Below are positions 16,117 to 27,200 of a stretch of DNA of 64,000 nt, piece after piece; the first letter of the stretch is position 1, and every line of letters begins with the position of its first letter. The position numbers and the translations under genes are program-made. The notes beneath the pieces are model-generated. The model saw nothing but the letters and a program-made list of their open reading frames with translations, was not told the origin of the DNA and did not search any database. This DNA is from an uncultured Bacteroides sp. (GTDB taxonomy: Bacteria; Bacteroidota; Bacteroidia; Bacteroidales; Bacteroidaceae): positions 3,410,001 through 3,474,000 of the forward strand of contig NZ_OY781099.1 of NCBI RefSeq assembly GCF_963676325.1, in the 5' to 3' direction.

Positions 16117-16662
16117 ATGAAAAGAATCCTTGTAGTCATATTCTTTCTTTTAATAATAATGCCGACTAATGCTCAAAGCTTTATTAAATATTGCAAAAAT
16201 AGTTTAACAGCTATTAGTATGGGTTATGCCTATCAAAACAAGATTGATGTTTGGAATGGAAGCAAAGGAAATCTTATATTTGAAGGTGACTTAATAAACC
16301 TGAAGTTCATTTATATGAGTAATATGGCATCAGCTTCAGTTGGTGAAAACAAATATGGAAAAGGAGAACTTTCTGACAAGTTAGAATACAATAATTACAT
16401 GTTTGGATATGACATTAACATTATCAGACGACCTAAGAACTCATTTTTCATTACTCCATTAATTGGCTTAAGTAACACAAGAAGTTTTTATGATGACAAG
16501 TATTACAAGAACATAGTTTATAAAGATTCACAATCATACACATGCTATGGAGGGGAATTATCATATATATTACATGAATACCTAAAGCTATCATTTATTA
16601 AAACAAACCATTATACAGGAATATCTATAGGACTTGCTGTCTCTTCCGACTTTTTCGATTAG
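16117..16662 (+). CDS. Small secreted protein, possibly a beta-barrel
   Basis: A 181-residue protein with a signal peptide (MKRILVVIFFLLIIMPTNAQ). The remainder has alternating hydrophobic and polar residues in short strands rich in Tyr, Phe and Gly (YMFGYDINIIRR, FFITPLIGL, LSYILHEYLKLSFIK, GISIGLAVSSDFF). This pattern and the aromatic C-terminal end are typical of small outer-membrane beta-barrel proteins. No family was recognised. It stands alone between a repeat-rich region and the convergent GH31 gene. Confidence 0.6.
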   Translation: MKRILVVIFFLLIIMPTNAQSFIKYCKNSLTAISMGYAYQNKIDVWNGSKGNLIFEGDLINLKFIYMSNMASASVGENKYGKGELSDKLEYNNYMFGYDINIIRRPKNSFFITPLIGLSNTRSFYDDKYYKNIVYKDSQSYTCYGGELSYILHEYLKLSFIKTNHYTGISIGLAVSSDFFD

Positions 16663-16719
16663 TCTATTTATTAGAAACTCTCACTCGTTACAATAGTTCC
16701 ATACTGGGTGAACAAATAA

Positions 16720-16756
16720 AAGGATGGTTAGCACAAAAAAAAAGCCAACCATCCTT
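16720..16756. terminator. Stem-loop between convergent genes
   Basis: AAGGATGGTT pairs with AACCATCCTT (10 bp), with a loop containing nine A residues. It lies between the gene ending at 16662 and the GH31 gene ending at 16802. Confidence 0.55.
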
Positions 16757-16801
16757 CAAACTGAAAACCTAACCAAACAAAGCTCGTTACAGAGCCAATC
16801 A

Positions 16802-19207
16802 CTACTTTATATCACTTACTATCACTTTCAAATTTGTTTTGCCTTGCAAAGGATTCTCTTTTACAATCCATTTATCTCCTTCACCCGCAAGTATAATCTC
16901 CTTAAGCTGATTATCGGAAGGGAGACAAAGAAGTCCTTTTGCTTGTTTTGTTCCGGCAGAATAAACAACCATATCCAGTTTTGACCAATCCATTTTATCG
17001 GTAGATTGTGCCAGAGCTATATGTGGTATTACCGCTCCGTTACGCACCAGAATTACTGCAGGAATATGACCGGCAGGTATTTTATTCCATCCGCTTTGAT
17101 ATACTTTTCCGGACTGATAGTCAATCCATTTTCCAACAGGCAGATAAACATTTCGCTGTATGCCTTCTTCCATCATCGGGGCTACCATTATATCATTGCC
17201 AAACATATACTGATCTTCCACCAGCCATGCACCAGGATCATCAGGAAACTCCACAAATAGCGCACGAACCATTGGCAAACCTTTCTCGGTACAGTTCTTT
17301 GCCTGAGCGTAGACATACGGCATTAGTTTATATTTCATTTCGGCCGATTCACGGAAAGCTTTCGTAAACGACTCATTATACAGCCAAGGTTCTTTTGGAG
17401 GTGCACCATGAGCACGACTATGAGAAGTCAGGAATCCAAAAGGAAGCCAACGGCGGTAGAGCTCTTCCGGCGACTTCTGAACAAATCCTCCTATATCGTG
17501 ACTCCAGAAAGAAAAACCACTTAATCCCAAAGAAAGACCTCCGCGAAGAGTTCCCTGCATACCAATATCTGTATTCGCAGCATCTCCACCCCAATGAATT
17601 GGATAACGTTGTGAACCCGCCCAAGCACTTCGTGCCCAGATAATATGCTCATTATGTTCTCGCTCAGTAACTTCGGCTACAGCTTTATTATAACGCAATG
17701 GATAGAGATTATGTTCATAAAGTCCTCCCTTGCCCGAAGCATAAAATCCGTTGAAAGGTGCCGCTTCTCCAAAATCCACTTTTATCGCACCAACACCCAT
17801 TTTCAGTAATCCTGCCAACTTATCTTGATACCAGGCGACAGTCTGTGGGTTGGAGAAGTCGAGCACCGCATCTTCATACGGCATTTCACCATTTGCATTC
17901 TTTACATTTAAACCTTTATCAATTATTTCCTTGAAATATTTATTTTTGGGTGTGAAGTAAGTCAGCTGCCAAAGCGATATATGAAAGCCGTCAGACAGAA
18001 GATCTTTGACCATCTTTTGAGGATTATTGAAACGACTGGGTGCAAAGACATAATCACATTGCCAGTCTGTTTCAAACCATCCGGTATCAAAATGAATCAC
18101 ATCGGCCGGAATTTTATATTTTCTAAGATTCTTTGCCACATCATATCCTTCTGATTCGTTAAAGTAAGTAATACGACTCATCCAGGTTCCAAAACTCCAT
18201 AACGGAGGCATAGGCGACTTACCTGTCAATTCAGTATATTCATTCAGAATATCTTTCGGATCTCCGAAGAAAACAAAAAGATCTAAAGCCTCATCAGCCA
18301 TAAAAAGTTTATTAATGCCTGTATAGGTAGATCCGAAATCACAGGTCACCGGTGCTGAAGTATGCATAAACATTCCGTAACCACGGCTACTCATAAAGAA
18401 AGGAATCGGTTTATACATCTGATCTGTTTCAGGACCTTGCGGATCAGTAACAAAAAGATTCACCTTCTGTCCCACTTTATTAAGAGAAGTAAACGACTCG
18501 CCACAACCTACAATCTTTTCTCCTGGAGAGAGTGTAAACACCGGATTTATGCTACGTGAGTTATCACTGCCTCGTTTAATAAAATTAAAAGGAAGGCTCT
18601 TCACCTGAGTGGAATCATTATCTTTCCATCGCCAGGTATCAGTCAGTCGTTTTCCTGAAGCATCAATTAAAACAATGCGCCACGGATTCTCTTCAATCAG
18701 AATAGAGCCGTAAGCACTCTTATAAAGATGTCCACCTTTTACTGAGGAATATTTCCATGAATTATCTTTTCCAGGATTCTTTACCAACATTAAGGACTCA
18801 TTGCTTTTAGGTTCCACTGGTGTGGTAAGCATACGAATTCTCAAAGTACGTGGAGTCACAAACTCTACCTTAAAGCTGAGTTCCGGATTATTATTGTAAG
18901 CAGTTTCGGGAAAATCTAGCATCTGGAGGTCTTGAGGCAATACAGTGTTGGTATTAAAAGCCTGGCGAGTATACAATGTTTTACGCTTCCATTCTATCTT
19001 TCCACTTGCTGAGACAGGATCAAAAGCAGATAGCTTATCGGCAAAAAAGAATATATTCGTAAAATCGCCAAAATCAGTACTTACATCCTTCGCCTGATTC
19101 ATCAAATAAGGAGAGCCTCCATTCACATGAAGCTGAGAGAACATTTTTGTTGCAGGAAAAAGCAAAATAAAAAAAGCAATAATCCATTCTGGTTTGCATT
19201 TATTCAT
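16802..19207 (-). CDS. Glycoside hydrolase family 31 (alpha-xylosidase/alpha-glucosidase type)
   Basis: An 801-residue retaining alpha-glycosidase exported by a signal peptide (hydrophobic residues 8-24, cleavage after M-F-S-Q). The N-terminal beta domain runs to about residue 330, the TIM barrel from about 335 to 650, and C-terminal beta domains follow. The GH31 nucleophile is Asp478 in KVDFGEAAP and the acid/base is Asp542 in HWGGDAANT. W-F-E-T-D-W and the Y-E-H-N-x-Y-P-L-x-Y-N-K segment resemble YicI-type alpha-xylosidases, so xyloglucan or isoprimeverose-type substrates are possible. No carbohydrate-uptake genes are adjacent, so the substrate is not fixed by context. A TACTTTTG box lies at 19239-19246 on the minus strand. 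Confidence 0.92.
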   Translation of the reverse strand: MNKCKPEWIIAFFILLFPATKMFSQLHVNGGSPYLMNQAKDVSTDFGDFTNIFFFADKLSAFDPVSASGKIEWKRKTLYTRQAFNTNTVLPQDLQMLDFPETAYNNNPELSFKVEFVTPRTLRIRMLTTPVEPKSNESLMLVKNPGKDNSWKYSSVKGGHLYKSAYGSILIEENPWRIVLIDASGKRLTDTWRWKDNDSTQVKSLPFNFIKRGSDNSRSINPVFTLSPGEKIVGCGESFTSLNKVGQKVNLFVTDPQGPETDQMYKPIPFFMSSRGYGMFMHTSAPVTCDFGSTYTGINKLFMADEALDLFVFFGDPKDILNEYTELTGKSPMPPLWSFGTWMSRITYFNESEGYDVAKNLRKYKIPADVIHFDTGWFETDWQCDYVFAPSRFNNPQKMVKDLLSDGFHISLWQLTYFTPKNKYFKEIIDKGLNVKNANGEMPYEDAVLDFSNPQTVAWYQDKLAGLLKMGVGAIKVDFGEAAPFNGFYASGKGGLYEHNLYPLRYNKAVAEVTEREHNEHIIWARSAWAGSQRYPIHWGGDAANTDIGMQGTLRGGLSLGLSGFSFWSHDIGGFVQKSPEELYRRWLPFGFLTSHSRAHGAPPKEPWLYNESFTKAFRESAEMKYKLMPYVYAQAKNCTEKGLPMVRALFVEFPDDPGAWLVEDQYMFGNDIMVAPMMEEGIQRNVYLPVGKWIDYQSGKVYQSGWNKIPAGHIPAVILVRNGAVIPHIALAQSTDKMDWSKLDMVVYSAGTKQAKGLLCLPSDNQLKEIILAGEGDKWIVKENPLQGKTNLKVIVSDIK

Positions 19208-19609
19208 AATATTAAATTTTTTAGTTCATCAGGAATAGCAAAAGTACAATGAATAATTCTATCAACTATATATAAAATGTTTTTGGAAGGGGGCTAATAT
19301 GTTTCATTTAAAAGAATCAGATAAAAGAACTAAGGATTAGCGAATTACAAATTCATTATAAACAGATTACCGTACTATTTTTATATTCCGCATTATTGTT
19401 TTCTAACCATAAAGAAGCATGTCTCTTATTTAGAAAAGCCAACAACCAAATTCACATAAAATACTATAAGATTTGCTTCTTTTTTTAAATAAATATAAAA
19501 GACAAAAAGATTTAAAATTCGGGCAAACCTTTCGCATAAATAGGTGTTTTTATATTAATAATTAAGAAAGATTATTTATATTTGCAATAATAAACTAAAA
19601 ATAAAAGTT
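19208..19609. other. Intergenic region between divergent GH31 and aroC genes
   Basis: About 400 bp, very AT-rich. It contains the GH31 -7 box (TACTTTTG, minus, 19239-19246) and the aroC -7 box (TATATTTG, plus, 19577-19584). Nothing else is recognisable. Confidence 0.5.
19577..19584 (+). promoter_or_regulatory. -7 box of aroC
   Basis: TATATTTG, a full TAnnTTTG match, 25 bp before the start codon. The -33 element is not clear. Confidence 0.5.
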
Positions 19610-20686
19610 ATGTTCAACTCATTCGGCAACATTTTCAGATTAAGCAGCTTCGGCGAATCACATGGAAAGGGTATCGGTGGAGTTATAGACGGATTTCCGT
19701 CAGGTATAAAGATTGACTTGGACTTTGTTCAAAAGGAACTAGACAGACGCAGACCTGGTCAATCAAAGATCACAACTGACCGCGACGAATCAGATAAGGT
19801 GGAATTCCTGTCTGGTATTTTTCAAGGTAAGTCTACAGGAGGTCCTATTGGCTTTATTGTTTGGAATAAAGACCAGCATTCCAAAGATTATGAAAACATT
19901 AAAAACATCTTCCGCCCGTCTCATGCCGATTATACTTATCAATTAAAGTATGGCATCCGCGATTACCGTGGCGGTGGACGTTCTTCTGCCCGTGAAACTA
20001 TATCCCGCTGCGTAGCCGGTGCATTAGCTAAGATAGCATTGCATCAGATTGGGATAAATATAACAGCTTATACTTCACAAGTAGGATACATCCGTCTGGA
20101 AGATAACTACAACAAATATGACTTCTCAAAAATAGAGGAAACTCCTGTTAGATGCCCTGATTTAGAAATAGCTAAAGAAATGGAAGAATACATTTCTAAA
20201 ATTAAAGAAGAAGGAGACACTATAGGCGGAGTAGTAACCTGTGTAATAAAAGGCTGCCCTATTGGTCTTGGACAACCGGTTTTTGGTAAACTTCATGCAG
20301 CTCTTGGAAATGCTATGCTAAGTATAAATGCCGCTAAAGCATTTGAATATGGTGATGGGTTTAAAGGTTTAAAACAAAAGGGTTCAGAACAAAACGATGT
20401 GTTCTATAATCATGATGGAGTAATTGAAACCAGAACAAATCATTCAGGTGGTGTTCAAGGTGGAATCAGCAATGGTGAAGATATCTACTTCCGTGTGGCA
20501 TTTAAGCCGGTAGCAACTATCCTGATGGAACAACATACTGTGAACATTGATGGAATTGATACTACAATGAAAGCAAAAGGAAGACACGATCCTTGCGTAC
20601 TTCCCCGTGCGGTACCTATAATTGAAGCTATGGCAGCCATGACAATTCTTGATTATTATCTGGTTGACAAAACAACACAATTATAA
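19610..20686 (+). CDS. aroC: Chorismate synthase
   Basis: A 358-residue enzyme that converts 5-enolpyruvylshikimate-3-phosphate to chorismate, the last step of the shikimate pathway, using reduced FMN as cofactor. Family signatures are FGESHGKGIGGVIDG (residues 14-28), RRRPGQSKITTDRDE, the arginine-rich YRGGGRSSARETISR near residue 120, and HSGGVQGGISNGEDI. Length is standard. The M20 peptidase gene follows after 23 bp and probably shares the transcript. Confidence 0.97.
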   Translation: MFNSFGNIFRLSSFGESHGKGIGGVIDGFPSGIKIDLDFVQKELDRRRPGQSKITTDRDESDKVEFLSGIFQGKSTGGPIGFIVWNKDQHSKDYENIKNIFRPSHADYTYQLKYGIRDYRGGGRSSARETISRCVAGALAKIALHQIGINITAYTSQVGYIRLEDNYNKYDFSKIEETPVRCPDLEIAKEMEEYISKIKEEGDTIGGVVTCVIKGCPIGLGQPVFGKLHAALGNAMLSINAAKAFEYGDGFKGLKQKGSEQNDVFYNHDGVIETRTNHSGGVQGGISNGEDIYFRVAFKPVATILMEQHTVNIDGIDTTMKAKGRHDPCVLPRAVPIIEAMAAMTILDYYLVDKTTQL

Positions 20687-20709
20687 TTTTATTTGGTAAA
20701 ACATAAATA

Positions 20710-22077
20710 ATGAAACATATACAATCTTACATCACTCAACACGAAACCAGGATGATGAATGAGCTTTTCAGTTTAATTCGCATCCCATCTATCAGCGCTT
20801 TACCGGAACATAAAGAAGACATGCAGGCATGCGCACAAAGATGGAAAGAGTTATTGTTGGAAGCCGGTGCTGACAGAGCGCAAGTGATGACTTCTTCAGG
20901 AAACCCTGTTGTTTATGGAGAAAAAATTGTAAACCCTGAAGCTAAGACTGTTTTAGTATATGCTCATTATGATGTTATGCCAGCAGAACCTCTCGAGTTA
21001 TGGAGTAGCAATCCATTTGAACCAGAGATTCGTGAAGATAAGATATGGGCCAGAGGTGCTGATGACGATAAAGGGCAATCTTTTATACAGGTTAAAGCAT
21101 TTGAATACTTGCTGGAACATCAGCTTTTAAAGAATAATGTTAAGTTTATTTTTGAGGGGGAAGAAGAAATTGGCTCTCCCAGTTTAGAACAATTTTGCAG
21201 AGAGCACAAAGAATTATTAAAGGCAGACGTGATCCTCGTATCAGACACCAGCATGTTAGGGGCAGATCTTCCATCGCTGACCACTGGTCTGCGAGGACTG
21301 GCATACTGGGAAATAGAAGTTACTGGTCCCAACCGCGACTTGCATTCGGGACACTTTGGCGGTGCGGTGGCAAATCCTATCAATGTTCTTTGCGGAATGC
21401 TAAGTAAGATTGTTGACGAGAACGGAAAGATCACAATTCCTCACTTTTATGATAATGTGGAAGCTGTGCCCGATATTGAAAGAAAAATGATTGCACAGAT
21501 TCCTTTCGATGAAGATGGATATAAGAAAGCCATTGGCGTGAAGCAGTTGGCTGGAGAAATTGGCTATTCTACACTAGAACGCAATAGTTGCCGTCCATCA
21601 TTCGATATTTGTGGAATCTGGGGCGGATATACAGGTGAAGGATCAAAAACCGTTTTGCCTTCAAAAGCTTATGCTAAAGTATCTTCCCGACTAGTTCCTC
21701 ATCAGGATCATCACATTATCAGTCAGTTATTTAAAGATTACATAGAACAAACAGCACCCAAAACCGTACAAGTAAAAGTTACTCCTATGCATGGCGGGCA
21801 AGGTTATGTGTGTCCTATCACTCACCCAGCCTATCTTGCTGCTGAAAAGGGTTTTGAAATAGCTTTTGGAAAGCAACCTCTGGCAGTGCGCCGGGGAGGA
21901 AGTATTCCTATTATCTCCACATTTGAAGAAGTTCTGGGAATAAAAACAGTATTAATGGGCTTTGGATTGGAAGCCAATGCTATTCATTCACCTAATGAAA
22001 GTTTCTCACTAGACATTTTCCGCAAAGGAATTGAAGCTGTAGCCGAATTTCATATTGCTTATTCAAAGACTAAATAA
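20710..22077 (+). CDS. M20 family metallopeptidase (dipeptidase)
   Basis: A 455-residue di-zinc peptidase of the CNDP/ArgE group. Metal-binding motifs are visible: Y-A-H-Y-D-V-M-P, with the catalytic Asp two residues after the His; G-A-D-D-D-K-G-Q, with the bridging Asp; and FEGEEEIGSPS, with the general-base Glu and a metal-binding Glu. The dimerisation (lid) domain follows from about residue 205, including HSGHFGGAVANP. A cytosolic dipeptidase role is expected from the family, but substrate specificity cannot be read from the sequence. It lies directly downstream of aroC. Confidence 0.9.
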   Translation: MKHIQSYITQHETRMMNELFSLIRIPSISALPEHKEDMQACAQRWKELLLEAGADRAQVMTSSGNPVVYGEKIVNPEAKTVLVYAHYDVMPAEPLELWSSNPFEPEIREDKIWARGADDDKGQSFIQVKAFEYLLEHQLLKNNVKFIFEGEEEIGSPSLEQFCREHKELLKADVILVSDTSMLGADLPSLTTGLRGLAYWEIEVTGPNRDLHSGHFGGAVANPINVLCGMLSKIVDENGKITIPHFYDNVEAVPDIERKMIAQIPFDEDGYKKAIGVKQLAGEIGYSTLERNSCRPSFDICGIWGGYTGEGSKTVLPSKAYAKVSSRLVPHQDHHIISQLFKDYIEQTAPKTVQVKVTPMHGGQGYVCPITHPAYLAAEKGFEIAFGKQPLAVRRGGSIPIISTFEEVLGIKTVLMGFGLEANAIHSPNESFSLDIFRKGIEAVAEFHIAYSKTK

Positions 22078-22382
22078 GTCACTATATATAATTAGTAAGA
22101 ATTTCATTATTATAGGTTAACAGCTTAATATATACCCATAAATAGCGAAAAAGAGCAAATACACTGAAAAGTATACAAAAGACACTTTTTTTTTATTTTA
22201 CTTTGCAAAATGATACAAACTAAAAAGATTTTTGATACACAAATCTTTTATAATTAGATTTATCGACATTTGAACATTTGCAAAATCAGATATTTTCAGG
22301 CCGATAAAAAAGCAAACATCAGAGATCATAGTATAATAAGATTTTATCAATAGATCTATTTGACAGCAAAGCATTGCAATCA
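22078..22382 (+). other. Intergenic region upstream of the sigma factor gene
   Basis: About 305 bp, AT-rich, with T-runs near 22187-22200 and a TACTTTG-like sequence at 22199. It should carry the promoter for the sigma-factor block, but no consensus pair could be assigned with confidence. Confidence 0.4.
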
Positions 22383-22946
22383 ATGAGACAAAGAAAAGAG
22401 TTGTTTTTAGAAAAGCTCAACGAGAGACATATTAGTGCTTATAAACTCTTATATGAGAACTATTATAAAGCTCTTGTGATATTTGCTATGAATTTTGTTG
22501 TTCAACGGGAAATAGCAGAAGACATAGTACAAGAACTCTTTGTCTCAATCTGGGAAAAAGGAATGAAATTCATTTCTGTCGTTGCATTCAAATCCTTCCT
22601 CTACAGGTCAATAAAAAATGCATGCTTAAATCATATCAAGCATATGGATGTTGAAGATAAGTATACCTCGTCAATACAACTAAATAATGAAGATGAGATA
22701 GGATATGATCCGGAAATTGAAGAAGAAGAGATCTACCGTCAACTATTTATTGTTATAGACAAGCTACCTCCCCGTTGCCATGAAATATTTGAGATGCATT
22801 TAAGCGGCAAACGGAATGATGAAATTGCTGATATCTTGAATATTTCTTTGGGAACTGTTAAAACCCAAAAGAAAAGAGCTATTAAGTTCATTAAAGAAAA
22901 CATAGCACCCTTCTATCTCCTATTAATCTTGCCTGACATATTGTAG
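22383..22946 (+). CDS. ECF RNA polymerase sigma factor
   Basis: A 187-residue sigma-70 family member of the extracytoplasmic-function type common in Bacteroidetes. Region 2 runs from about residue 20 to 85 (YKLLYENYYKALVIFAMNFV, then EDIVQELFVSIWEKG). Region 4 lies near 125-175 (LPPRCHEIFEMHLSGKRNDE, then NISLGTVKTQKKRAIKFI, the helix-turn-helix). ATG at 22383 is preferred over an in-frame TTG nine bases upstream. A FecR-type anti-sigma gene and a signal-transducing TonB receptor follow on the same strand, so this sigma probably switches on the receptor operon in response to its ligand. Confidence 0.93.
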   Translation: MRQRKELFLEKLNERHISAYKLLYENYYKALVIFAMNFVVQREIAEDIVQELFVSIWEKGMKFISVVAFKSFLYRSIKNACLNHIKHMDVEDKYTSSIQLNNEDEIGYDPEIEEEEIYRQLFIVIDKLPPRCHEIFEMHLSGKRNDEIADILNISLGTVKTQKKRAIKFIKENIAPFYLLLILPDIL

Positions 22947-23044
22947 CCCCTTTACTTTTTTTTAGCTCCTGAAGTTTTTTTTTCGATTACTTGTACCTCT
23001 TTTTGAGTACCATGTTGTTTATATATAAAGCAAATGGTAATATC

Positions 23045-24226
23045 ATGGATAAAATACAGGATAAAATCGAAAAATTAATTGTTCATCACCTTCTTGGAGC
23101 AATAACATCCAAGGAACAGGAAGAATTGGATGCATGGATAAACCAGTCTCCATCCAATAAAGCTTTCTTTGATAAAATATGCTCGGAAAAGGCATTCGAA
23201 GCGAAGTACAATCTATATAAAAATGTAGATTCAGAACAGGCATTCGATAACTTTCTTAAAAAGACAGGTAATAAGAAACCTTCAAAGTTCCCAATTCATA
23301 AGATTCTGAAGTATGCAGCAATCCTTGTGTTGCCGTTAACTATAGCAACTATAACGCTGCTTATGCATAAGTCTAATTTGAATGAAGATGGAAAAGAGCT
23401 GTCTCTGATATTTCCTGGAAAGCCACAAGCTACTTTAATTCTCGAGGACGGTAAATTTATAACGCTAAACCCTAAATACTCCAAACAAATCAGGGAAGGC
23501 ATTTCTTTATTGGCAATCAATGCGCCATCGGGCATTTCATATTCAAACAACAATGACTCAAGTCTTCTCAATAAAAATAATATTCTGAGAACTCCCAGAG
23601 GTGGAGAATATACCGTAAAACTCTCAGACGGAACAATTGTGCATTTGAATTCAGCCAGTCAGCTAAAGTATCCGGTTTTATTTGGAGAAAAGTCCAGAAT
23701 TGTTTATTTGACCGGGGAAGCTTATTTCGATATTGCTAAAGATAAAAAACGTCCGTTTTATGTTGTAACAAACGACATCAGCATACGGCAATACGGGACT
23801 TCATTTAATGTAGATTCATATTCTCCAGACTTTGTCCGGGTTGTTTTGGTAAGAGGAAGCATTGGAGTACTCACCCAGAATCCACAAGCCGAATATCTTT
23901 TGAAAGAATCTCAGATGGCTGAATATAGCAAGATTGATAAATCGGTTACTATAAAAGATGTAAATGTTTATCCTTATATAGCATGGAATGAAGGACGACT
24001 TGTCTTTGAAAATAAAAGTCTCGGGGATATTATGTCAACCTTATCTCTTTGGTATGATATGAATGTTCATTTTGAAAATCAAAATCTGAAAAACATTAAT
24101 TTCACTGGTAATATTAAAAGGGATGCATCTATCGGAGATATGATGAATGCCATTAAATATACAACAGATGTAGACATACATATTCATGGAAAAGATGTAT
24201 TAATAAGTAAAAAACCTCAATATTAG
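23045..24226 (+). CDS. FecR-type anti-sigma factor
   Basis: A 393-residue inner-membrane regulator. A cytosolic N-terminal part (about 1-85, with W-I-N-Q-S-P-S-N-K-A-F-F) would bind the sigma factor. One transmembrane helix follows near residues 88-106 (AAILVLPLTIATITLL), then the periplasmic FecR domain (TPRGGEYTVKLSDGTIVHLN through TGEAYFDIAK) and a C-terminal domain, W-N-E-G-R-L-V-F-E-N-x-x-L. The start at ATG 23045 is chosen because the upstream extension lies in the T-rich leader. It is the middle of the sigma/anti-sigma/receptor cascade, ending 15 bp before the receptor gene. Confidence 0.9.
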   Translation: MDKIQDKIEKLIVHHLLGAITSKEQEELDAWINQSPSNKAFFDKICSEKAFEAKYNLYKNVDSEQAFDNFLKKTGNKKPSKFPIHKILKYAAILVLPLTIATITLLMHKSNLNEDGKELSLIFPGKPQATLILEDGKFITLNPKYSKQIREGISLLAINAPSGISYSNNNDSSLLNKNNILRTPRGGEYTVKLSDGTIVHLNSASQLKYPVLFGEKSRIVYLTGEAYFDIAKDKKRPFYVVTNDISIRQYGTSFNVDSYSPDFVRVVLVRGSIGVLTQNPQAEYLLKESQMAEYSKIDKSVTIKDVNVYPYIAWNEGRLVFENKSLGDIMSTLSLWYDMNVHFENQNLKNINFTGNIKRDASIGDMMNAIKYTTDVDIHIHGKDVLISKKPQY

Positions 24227-24240
24227 AATTTAGATTTAGT

Positions 24241-27200
24241 ATGAAAAATAAACGACACAGGTTTCTATCAATAGGAATATTACTTTTCTGTTTTCTATCA
24301 TTCATATCAAACAATGCAGTTGCTTCTGATCCTTCAGTTGGGGATAAAGTAACATTGAATTTAAAGGATGTAACAATTAAGATTTTTCTGGAAGAGATAC
24401 AGAAACAAACCAATTTAAATTTCGTATATAATGCTGATCATGCAAAATCGCTTAAACTTATTACAGTTAAAGCAAAGGATGAAAGTGTTATAAGTGTACT
24501 GAACAGAGCTTTGGCTGGTTCCGGATTCACTTATAAGATTGAGGGAAATATGATAATGATCAGATATCAGGCAGGAAAAGCCAGATTAAAATCCAGGAAT
24601 CAAAAACTAAGCCTAACAATAAAAGTTACAGATGAAACAGGAAGAGAGCCTTTAACTATGGCTGTCTGTTCCATAAAATCACTGGGAATATTTGCTGTTA
24701 CTGACAACAATGGTATCACAGAATTAAAAGGGGTACCTGATAATGAGGAAGTCAATCTGGAGATATCATATCTTGGATATGAAAGCTACAAGCAAGCACT
24801 TTCTTTAATGAAAGATGTGCAGTTGAATATAAAAATGAAGCAAACTTCACTTCAGCTAAAAGAGGTATCTGTTGTGGCCAAAAACAGTGCGGCTGGTGTA
24901 TCAACAAGTTCAAGTATCGGCAGACAAGCTATAGACCATCTACAGGCTGTAAGTTTAGCTGATATTATGCAACTGGTTCCGGGAAACCTGATGACAAACA
25001 CAGATCTAACTTCCAAATCAAACCTGCAAATCAGAACACTGACAAATAACACAACAAATGCTTTTGGTTCCACAGTTATTGTAGACGGAGTTCCTGTTTC
25101 AAGCAATGCAAACATGGGAGCTCAGGGTAGTTATAGTCAAACAGAGTTTTCAGGTACCGATTTACGACAAATCAGCGCAGACAATATAGAGTCGGTAGAG
25201 GTTATCCGAGGTATTCCTTCTGCAGAATATGGCGACTTAACATCTGGTGCGGTAATTGTAAAAACAAAGACTGGTTACACACCCTGGCAAATAAAAGGAA
25301 AGGTAAACCCTTCAACAAATAACTTTTCATTGGGAAAAGGTTTTAAGTTAAAAAACAACTGGGGAACACTGAATACAAATGCAGATTATGCCCAGGCATG
25401 GGGTGACCCAAGAACTAAAACCAAATCATTTGACCGTTACAGTGCAAGTGTAAACTACACAAAAGACTTCTTTAAGATATGGAGAACCAGTACCAGTGTG
25501 AATTACTCTGGTTTGGTTGACTGGTCAGGAAATGATCCTGATCAGATAAATGATGGAACATTTACAAAAGAAAAAAGCGCTACAATATCAATAAACCATA
25601 ATGGGAAAATTGGTATCAACAAGCTATTATCCCGTACTTTAAGTTATACATTAGGCTTATCTTATAGCCAAGGCGAAAACAGACGTAATACGATAGTTAG
25701 TAACTCAACCGGTTTTTTGCCAATACTTACGGCTACTGAAACAGGCTATCATCAGGTACCTTTCGAGACTTCTTCTTATAAAGCAGCAGGAGGAAGTAAG
25801 AGTTATCCAAAAAGTTTTTATTTTAAATTATCAAACTCGTTCTATTACAACCTGAAAAGTCTTTATCAAAGATTTAATATGGGGGTTGAATACAAAAATG
25901 AGTCAAACAGCGGAATAGGTTATTATAATGACAATGACCGATATCCATTGCAACCAAATAACAATGGACGCCCACGTTCATATAGTGATATACCCGCATT
26001 GAATCAGGTTTCAGGTTATCTTGAAGACAATATCCGATGGAAATTTGGAAAAAGAACATTCAAGTTACAATTAGGAGGAAGATTTACTTCATTACAACCT
26101 GGAAAAGAAGAACAAACATTTTCTTTTTCTCCGCGTATAAACACATCAGTAAATATCTCGTCCTGGCTTGAGATGAGAGGAGGTTTTGGTATTAATTCTA
26201 AAACTCCGGGATTGATTCATTTATATCCAGACAAAAAATATACAGACAGAATTTCCGTAAACTATTTACCTGTAGGTAAACCTGCAGAGCAACTAGTAAT
26301 GTATCATACAATGGTATATGATACCCAGAGAACTCAAGGACTGAAAAATGCCAATAATACAAAATACGAATTGGGATTTGACATCAAACTGCCTAAAAAC
26401 AGGAAACTTAGCATTATAGCATATCAGGATAAAACAGGAAACGGATTCGGTCCATTGACAGAATACTACACTTACGCCTCGAATGTATATACAAAAGATA
26501 AGGGATTAATAACCTCTCCCGGGCAAGCAACAACAGTAGCATGGAACAATCCTGCAAGAATAGATACTGTTTTCTCAACTACCGGGAAAATAGGGAATAC
26601 CAATGTATCTATAAATAAAGGAATAGAAATGGATTTAGATTTAGGAGAAATTCCTGCTATAAGAAGTGCTTTTTACCTGACAGGAGCATATATGCAGACT
26701 GAGGGATATTCAAATGGGCTTAATACATCTGATCCTTCAAACCTGCCATCTAAATATTCTATCTCTAATACAACTCCATTCAAGATTGTTTATCCTTCAG
26801 GAAGTTCAAAGGACATAAACAGAAGACTTAGCACTAATCTTAGAATGGTATGTAATATTCCTAGCCTTAGAATGGTAGCTTCTTTAGCAACGCAGGTTAT
26901 TTGGTATACCTACACAAACACAACAAATCAGAAAATGGATCCAATAGGTTGGATTGATACTGATTTATCTTATCATGAAATAACAACTTCAATGCTTAAT
27001 GATCCAAATTATACAATTAAAGAAGTGTTACTAAGCAAGCAACGACGGAATCCTAAAAACAATCCTGCAGCCAGTGAACCCGTATTATGGATGATGAGTG
27101 GAAGACTGACTAAAGAACTTGGCAAAAATTCAGGGTTCTCATTTTATGCAAATAATCTTTTCTACTATGAGCCTTTCAAAAGCAATAATCTGACAACGAC